NCBI GenBank assembly: GCA_043228905.1
Contig: JBHGNT010000010.1
Span: 5,332,001-5,396,000, forward strand
Reading direction: 5' to 3'
DNA from: Azolla caroliniana
Lineage: Eukaryota > Polypodiophyta
Length of the DNA stretch: 64,000 nucleotides
Part shown: piece after piece, positions 57,561-64,000 of the stretch
Numbering within the stretch: the stretch's first letter is position 1
Layout of the letters: each line of letters opens with the position of its first letter
The notes under the pieces: generated by a model
Databases searched by the model: none
Told to the model about the DNA's origin: nothing
What the model saw: the letters and a program-made list of their open reading frames with translations, nothing else
Program-made: the position numbers and the translations under genes

Positions 57561-60500
57561 ATGAAAGGTGAAACGGTTCGGGTGAGTGTTTCAAGTCAGC
57601 TGAGTACCTCAAGCCAAGGGTCTGCGCAAGATGATTATGACGCACTTGGCTATATTTTTATGTGGGGTGAAGGGATAGGTGATGGACTCCTTGGTGGAGG
57701 TATTCATGCTATCGATTCTGGAATTGGTGCAAACTTAGATGCATATTTTCCTAAAGCAGTGGGTTCAAGTGTTGTACTAGACGCACAGAAGATTGCTTGT
57801 GGTGGAAAGCATGCAGCATTGGTCACAAGACAAGGGGAAGTTTTTACTTGGGGCGAAGAGTCAGGAGGGTGGCTTGGGCACGGGGTCATCATGGATGTTC
57901 CTTATCCAAAACTAGTGGAGGCTCTTGCCAGTTATACAGTAGAGTTCGTTGCTTGTGGGGAGTACCATTCATGTGCTTTGACTCAATCTGGGGACGTTTA
58001 TACTTGGGGAGACGGTGCACATAATTTTGGGCTACTAGGACATGGAAGAGATCTAAGCCACTGGATACCTAAAAGAATCAGTGGGTGCATAGAGGGTGTT
58101 CGTGTTTCATCTGTTTCTTGTGGGCCTTGGCATACTGCTTTAATAAGTGCTTCAGGTCAGCTATTCACATTTGGTGATGGGACGTTTGGTGTTCTTGGAC
58201 ATGGTAACCGAATGAGCCTCTCTTCTCCCAAGGAAATTGAGTCTTTGAAAGGCTTGAAAACCATTCAGGTTAGTTGTGGAGTTTGGCATACAGCAGCAGT
58301 TGTTGAAGTGATGGCGGGCTATTTAAGCTCGAACAGTTTTTCTTCTGGAAAGCTATTCACCTGGGGTGATGGAGACAAAGGACGGCTCGGTCACGAGGAT
58401 AAGGAACACAGACTTGTCCCGACTTGCGTGCCCTCTTTAATTGATTACAATTTTCGTCATGTTGCATGTGGCCACAGTTTAACAGTAGGATTGACCTCTT
58501 CAGGCCATGTGTTTACATTTGGCAGTACTGTATATGGACAGCTAGGGGACCCTCGGGCAAATGGTAAGAGTCCGGTTCGTGTCGGAGGAAGACTTTGGGA
58601 TTCTGTGGTTGAAGAGATAGCATGTGGTGCACATCATGTTGCGGTTCTGACTTCCAAATCAGAGGTCTATACATGGGGAAAAGGTAAAAATGGAAGGCTA
58701 GGTCATGGAGACGTTGAGGATAAGAAGTCACCCATGCTTGTTGAAGCTTTGAAAGATAGACAAGTGAAAAGCATTGCTTGTGGTTCAAGCTTTACAGCAG
58801 CTATTTGCCTTCATAAATGGGGAACTGGGTCAGAACAACCCTTGTGCGCGAGCTGCAGACAACCTTTTAGTTTCACCAAGAAACGTCATAAATGCTATAA
58901 TTGTGGCATTGTGGTTTGCCATACGTGTAGCTCCAGGAAATCTTATAAAGCATTGATGGCTCCTAATCCTAACAAGACATATCGTGTTTGCGATTCTTGT
59001 TACGTAAAACTAAGTCAACTGGTCAATCAAATGGATACAACAAACAAGAATGCCTTCCTTGAAAGACCCAAACCTGATATGAAAACGGCTGTATCTCAAC
59101 CAAATTTATTACATATACCCGATGCTAAAATCCATGCAAGAGCTAGGAAGAAGCCAGATTCTTCTTTGAGTCGAGTTGCACCTACACCAACTGATTTAAT
59201 ATCAAAAAGAACTGGTGTCACATTGGCGTCCGAGGATCTTCATTCTAGAAGAAACTCAGTTAGAACAGGTTCTCGATCTGTCTCACCATTTTCAAGTAGG
59301 ATGAGCCCACCGAGATCTACCACACCAACTCCAACAATGAGGGGTCTTGCATCTCCCAAGGTGATTGTTGACGATCTAAAGCAGACGAATAAAGCTTTAA
59401 GCCAAGATGTTCTTAAGCTTCAAACGCAGGTAAAATGATTTTCTCTAGTTACAATTATTTTGATTATGAACACTGAGCACTGCTCTCACTTTCATTTTGG
59501 TTTGTTGGTTTAAGCTATTTATTTGTACTGTGTATATTCTTTTGGGGATGAATTATTGGCTGCTGTTGATGATTACAGGTTGAAAACATGGCCCGACAAC
59601 ATTGTTTGCGAGAGCTTGAGCTACAGAAAAAACTTGATGATGCACTTGCAGCTGTTACCGAAGAATCTGAGAGGGCGAGGGCTGCTAAGGAAGTCATCAA
59701 GTCACTTACTGCACAGGTTTGCATACAGTAAGGGAAATACCCGAGATACCCCTGAGGTTTGGTTCATTTCCCGAAATCATCCCCGTTTTTTTAATTGTCG
59801 CTGCAATTTGAGCTCTTTTTCTTTTTCGGGTTGATTAGGGTTATTCGGGAAATAAAATAAAACTCAGGTATTTGGTAGTTTCCCTTTTCATGATGATGGG
59901 TTTCATCATAGTGATGCTGATTACGTCTATTTATGTTGCAGCTTAAAGCTTTTGTGAACAGATTACCAGAAGGGCAACAGATGGTTTCAGGGGCTGAAGC
60001 TCAAAATCAATTGCCAAATGGTGTACAACTATCCTCCGCTCAAGGAGACCTTGATTTACGAAAAAACTTCAATGCTGCAACTGCTGATGTTGAAGCTAGT
60101 ACAACACCCAAAAGAGAAGATGCACGGAGTGAGGATGTTCATACTAGAGAAAACCATCACCTTAATAATGTCGCTGCTGTTGATGAGCAAACTGTGATGG
60201 GCATTCCAGGAGCTCTGAAGCAAGAGGAAGATCGTATTATAAATACATCCGGAGGTGATAGAATTTCAGAGTGGGTTGAACAAGATGAATCGGGTGTTTA
60301 CATCACGCTCGTATCCCTCCCTAATGGTGGGAGAGACTTGAAGAGAGTGAGGTTCAGGTAAGTTCATTTTTTATTATGTATATTTTGTAGGTGAAAACTC
60401 TGGAATATGCGAATTTGTCTTTTTCCCAAACTCCGTTCCCACCATGTACCCCCAAACTCCCCTAAACCCATGGTCAATCCTCAAAGATAAATTATATATG

Positions 60501-61798
60501 CTATTTGAGTGTCTATGTGGTCAATTCATCCCCTGTGCTTCCTTTATTTTAGGTATACATATTTTACTGGTTGGAAATCTTAATGTGGGGTAAAAATCCA
60601 CGCAAATTGTGCAAACTTTCAGCATGCAAAAGCACCTAAAATAAAGGTGAAATGTTGTGTCACAGAAAGAGAGATTTCATCAAATTGGAGACAATCATAA
60701 AGAGATTGTCTATAAAAGGATTTAAGGAAACAAAAAACAACAATAAAGGGCTGCTCAAAGTCTACAGGATTCCGGACTAAACAAAGAGAATGACTAATTC
60801 TCCATTTCTCAAAGTGAGATTCAATGGAAAATATATAACCAATAAACATCGCCACTAGAACACCTTTTGTCTGAGCTTGAAATCTGATTACCAAAGTTAA
60901 ATATGTCTTTTCTTTCACCATTCCTCAGATCTGGTGATTTTCAAAAGAGCATTACCATGCCTTTGAACCCTTGGAAGTGGATGAAATAACCTATAGATGG
61001 GAGTAGGTAGTCCTTTCATATGACATCTATGGTATCTCTCTTGAATTGCCAATTACAAAACCTATTCAATGCCTCTAGTGGTGGCACAAGTGCAAATGCT
61101 TGTGGTTCTTGATTATTCTTGAGCAGATAAGTTTGCGATGAGGACCCTAATATTGACTTAATATTGCATCTCGAAAGCTTAGCACATACCCATAATCATT
61201 TACCAGACCATATATAAATTTAATACCTTGATTGGCTATGAATGCCCTACATGGCTCCATTTGGGCTAACAGGGTAACAAAAAGAGAACTCCAATGGACA
61301 CTCTACCTTCTCATGGAGGTACCAGGATGCATGCTCCCTGCTATTCTAACAAAGATTTTAGCTGAAGTTTTGTTGTCTCTTGTAAAATGATCAATAAAGT
61401 CTAACAATTTACATTCTGCTCTTTAAATAAAGAAAGTCTGCTTCATGAAAAATGGAATTTCTGCCCACTTATTTGTGAATATTGTTCCCTTCTTGTTTGT
61501 ATTTCTGCAGTAATACAGCAGTAATACAATGAAAGACTAGTAAGAAATTGTGAAAGGATCATCCTCTTTTAACTCATTAAAATATTGTGTCTGTATGCAT
61601 AAGTTATACACCTCTTGATAATCTCTTGATTCAGTATTGACAAATTCTGCTTATGACCACATGTTTTGCAGTAGAAGAAGGTTCACTGAAAAGCAAGCAG
61701 AGCTATGGTGGGCAGAGAACCGTGGGAGGATATTTGAGAAATATAATGTGAAAAGCATGGACAAGACGGTCTTTGAGCCAAAGACAGGAAAGAATTGA
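57561..61798 (+). CDS. RCC1-FYVE-BRX protein, PRAF family, without visible PH domain
   Basis: Regulator-of-chromosome-condensation repeats joined to a phosphoinositide-binding FYVE finger. Relatives (PRAF/PH-RCC1-FYVE) act on small GTPases and membranes. Exons: 57561-59429, 59579-59716, 59942-60357, 61672-61798, all GT-AG and phase-consistent, 849 residues from the first ATG. RCC1 repeats fill about residues 25-420 ([31 protein letters not shown] and others). The FYVE cysteines run from 429 to 480, with [10 protein letters not shown] in place of the classic RRHHCR, as usual in this family. A coiled coil follows at about 600-680. A C-terminal BRX domain ([14 protein letters not shown], about 777-835) ends in GKN. 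The ATG follows a splice-acceptor-like CAG, so translation may begin in an unseen upstream exon. Family members normally have an N-terminal PH domain. Confidence 0.9.
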
Positions 61799-63117
61799 TT
61801 ATCATGCATGATCCATGTCACTTTCTGATATTAAAGTTAGAAGGTTTATTTAGCATCACATCGAAGCCCAAGAATTACTCCATCTGTCAGATGGTTCTAT
61901 TGAAATAGATTTTCTGGTTTGTCGAGAAAGCTAGACACTGAAGATAATTAGCAAGCTCATGCAGCAGCACCTCGAAGGAAGACGATTTTTATTTAGTTCA
62001 GGAGCTTTTGCTGAAGTGGGTAGTGTGGTTCATCCCAGTATAGCCAACAAAGGCTGCCAGTCAAGAGGCTGTAAGTATTTCCATCGATATTTCTTGGAGA
62101 AGGAAAGTATAATGCAGGAGAGTGGAATTGGGTGAAAGAGTATCGTATGCATAGTGGCAGCTATGACAAATCCCCAAAGTGGAACGCTATTTTATCCAGA
62201 CTTTGCAAAGTACTGCCACCACCTATGGACATTTTAATTCAAGAGAATGAGAATGAGAATGAGGATGGGTGAACCGTTTTCTTGAAAAAAGCCACTCATA
62301 TTATGCCTTTATGACAAAGGGATCCATTCTCACCTTTTTTAGCAATGCCAGGAAAGAAAACATAGCTATTATATGGTATTCAGCATAGAGACATGGATAA
62401 AGAGAGAGTCCCTTGTTTTGCCACTGCTTTTCATGATATCAAGTTTGCTTGAGATAAAAGAAGAAATGGACACCTTTTTTGTTTGCAACATGGTGGGCAT
62501 AAAGCCAACAGGTCAATCCAAAGATAGATGGACTTAAACTTGAGATAATAAGCTTCTCTAACCAGCGGAATGCTCAGTTTCTATCATTACTTGGAGCATG
62601 GAGTCCGGTGTCGAAGCAAAGAAAGGATATCTAGCTTAATTTTTGCACTTTGTTTATGCAGCATTCTTGTATCCAAATAATTTAGAACAACAAAAATGTG
62701 AAAAATACATATTTCAAGGATTGGCTGCCATGTGAAACTCATTTTGCTGATTGACTTCTTCTGAGCATTTGTTTTCCTTCTTCTTGGTGAGTCTTGTACC
62801 ATTGGATAACCTCATTCTGCAAACTTAATTTGAGGGGTCAGAAATCTCTTTTGTAGGTTACAAGAATAGGAAATGGAGGAATGCTTCAGAAATTACCATG
62901 TAATGCATGCCGTTTATCGCCATTTCTTTACATCATCCCATTGATCTTTGATATATACCATCTACCTTCATCATTTCTGCTGTTAATTAAACACTGCATA
63001 AAGGTAGATAGATTGTACATACATATTGAAGGCGTTGGTAACTTGACATTGTTAAGATTAAAATATATTTCAAATGTTAGACACAAACTTGGAAATCAGT
63101 GTAAGCTCCTAGATTAA
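61799..63117 (+). other. 3' UTR and downstream region of the PRAF-like gene
   Basis: No further coding exon is seen after the TGA at 61796-61798. The poly(A) site is not evident. The rest is AT-rich and featureless. Confidence 0.45.
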
Positions 63118-63566
63118 GCTAGAAATAAGTTTACCACACTTTTTGTAACAAATTCATTTGGTTAAAAGACATCTTTTTGTTGACGCCAAATAAGAGCTCT
63201 TCAACCTAATCCCAATTTGAAATAACAATGTTGCCAAGGCTTCACTTAATGGTACTATTGACACTTAAGCTAGAAATAAGTTTGCCACACTTTTTGAAAC
63301 AATTTCAATTGGTTAGAATGCATCTTTTTGTTGATGCCAAATAAGAGCTCTTCAACCTAATCGCAATTTGAAATAACAATGTTGCCAAGGCTTCACTTAA
63401 TGGTAGTATTGACACTTAAGCTAGAAATAAGTTTGCCACACTTTTCAAAACAATTTCAATCAGTTAAAAGTCATCTTTTTGTTGACGCCGAGTGAGAGCT
63501 CTTCAACCTAATCACAATTTGAAATAACAATGTTGCCAAGGTTTCACTTAAAGGTAGTATTGACAT
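63118..63566. repeat. Three tandem copies of a 151-bp unit
   Basis: GCTAGAAATAAGTTT.CCACAC starts at 63118, 63269 and 63420. The units are similar but diverged, each with GAGAGCTCTTCAACCTAAT or GAGCTCTTCAACCTAAT in the middle. Non-coding. Confidence 0.92.
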
Positions 63567-64000
63567 TCCCAGCTAATCTTGACCTAGAAATCGTCTAAAC
63601 TAGCATTGGGCTTCTTCCTCAACTTATAACTGACCTTACACACATACACACACATACATCAACATCATAGACAAATGATGAATTATGAATAAGACAAAGG
63701 TGGTGTAAGGGAAATGAATGGCGACACATGTGGCAGTAGTCAAGATGGTGGACAAATACTTATTCTATGTGAAAACATCACAAGAAAACAATTGAACTCT
63801 ATTTTTAGTACAAAATCATAACAAGCCTCACTAGAATGCTAGGTTTTTTATAGAGAAAGTGGAAAATTTAGAAACTATTTAAAGAGTGCCAGGTTGGCAA
63901 AGTAAGAAGTGTCACTATCTTGTTGGCTAGTTCCCAATTCAATAGATTTCGCAAATGTTAGCTTGTTATAGTAGGAGAGAGAGTGTGCATGTAGCTAGTG
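63567..64000. other. Right edge of the window, no gene recognised
   Basis: AT-rich sequence with a short (AC)n-like stretch at 63640-63660. Nothing else is recognisable. Confidence 0.4.

Overview
This window is nuclear DNA from a flowering plant. The evidence is spliced genes with GT-AG introns for two plant proteins, plant-type Ty1/copia and Ty3/gypsy retrotransposons with initiator-Met-tRNA primer sites, small inverted-repeat elements, and long AT-rich intergenic stretches. I cannot name the species. There are no bacterial-style operons, rRNAs, CRISPR arrays or confident tRNA genes.

Two host genes can be assembled. On the minus strand, 23283 to 11525 holds a 15-exon gene for an ER membrane protein disulfide isomerase of the PDIL5-4 (PDI-C) type: an ERGIC-like N-terminus, a thioredoxin domain with a CYWS active site, and an Erv/COPII-type C-terminus. 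All exon phases agree, giving 483 residues. On the plus strand, 57561 to 61798 holds a four-exon gene for an RCC1-repeat, FYVE and BRX protein of the PRAF family (849 residues). I could not find the PH domain that normally precedes the RCC1 repeats.

The rest is mostly mobile DNA. From left to right it contains: a copia 3' LTR (115-523), a hAT-like inverted-repeat element (1785-2460), a 57-bp minisatellite (4033-4312), and a young, nearly intact copia element with 633-bp LTRs (4684-10173, minus). After the PDIL5-4 gene come a (TG)n-bearing duplication, a LINE-type zinc-knuckle remnant, and a decayed gypsy element with three gag zinc knuckles and two extra downstream reading frames (about 24990-33960). 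Next are LTR and gag fragments of other copia families (33960-35994), a pentatricopeptide-repeat pseudogene (37790-39188), and a Tork/Tnt1-like copia (39189-47013, minus) that carries two nested insertions. From 47 to 57 kb there are LTR fragments, a LINE remnant, a second hAT-like element and several duplications.

The most unusual element is a 1.1-1.2 kb family with ends TGTCGTGAA/TTCACGACA. Two copies (40920-42132 and 47387-48518) lie in opposite orientation. Each is flanked by a 4-bp ACGT duplication, and each contains a tRNA-like segment and an ATGCAT-rich stretch. The empty target sites can be read, one from RT codons and one from a neighbouring sister repeat. A second noteworthy element is an internally deleted copia (42384-43876) with a perfect 5-bp target duplication and a junction that looks like a reverse-transcription template switch.

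Limits: everything was read by eye. Exon boundaries come from splice motifs, phase and family knowledge, not transcripts. Lineage names for the retroelements are tentative.
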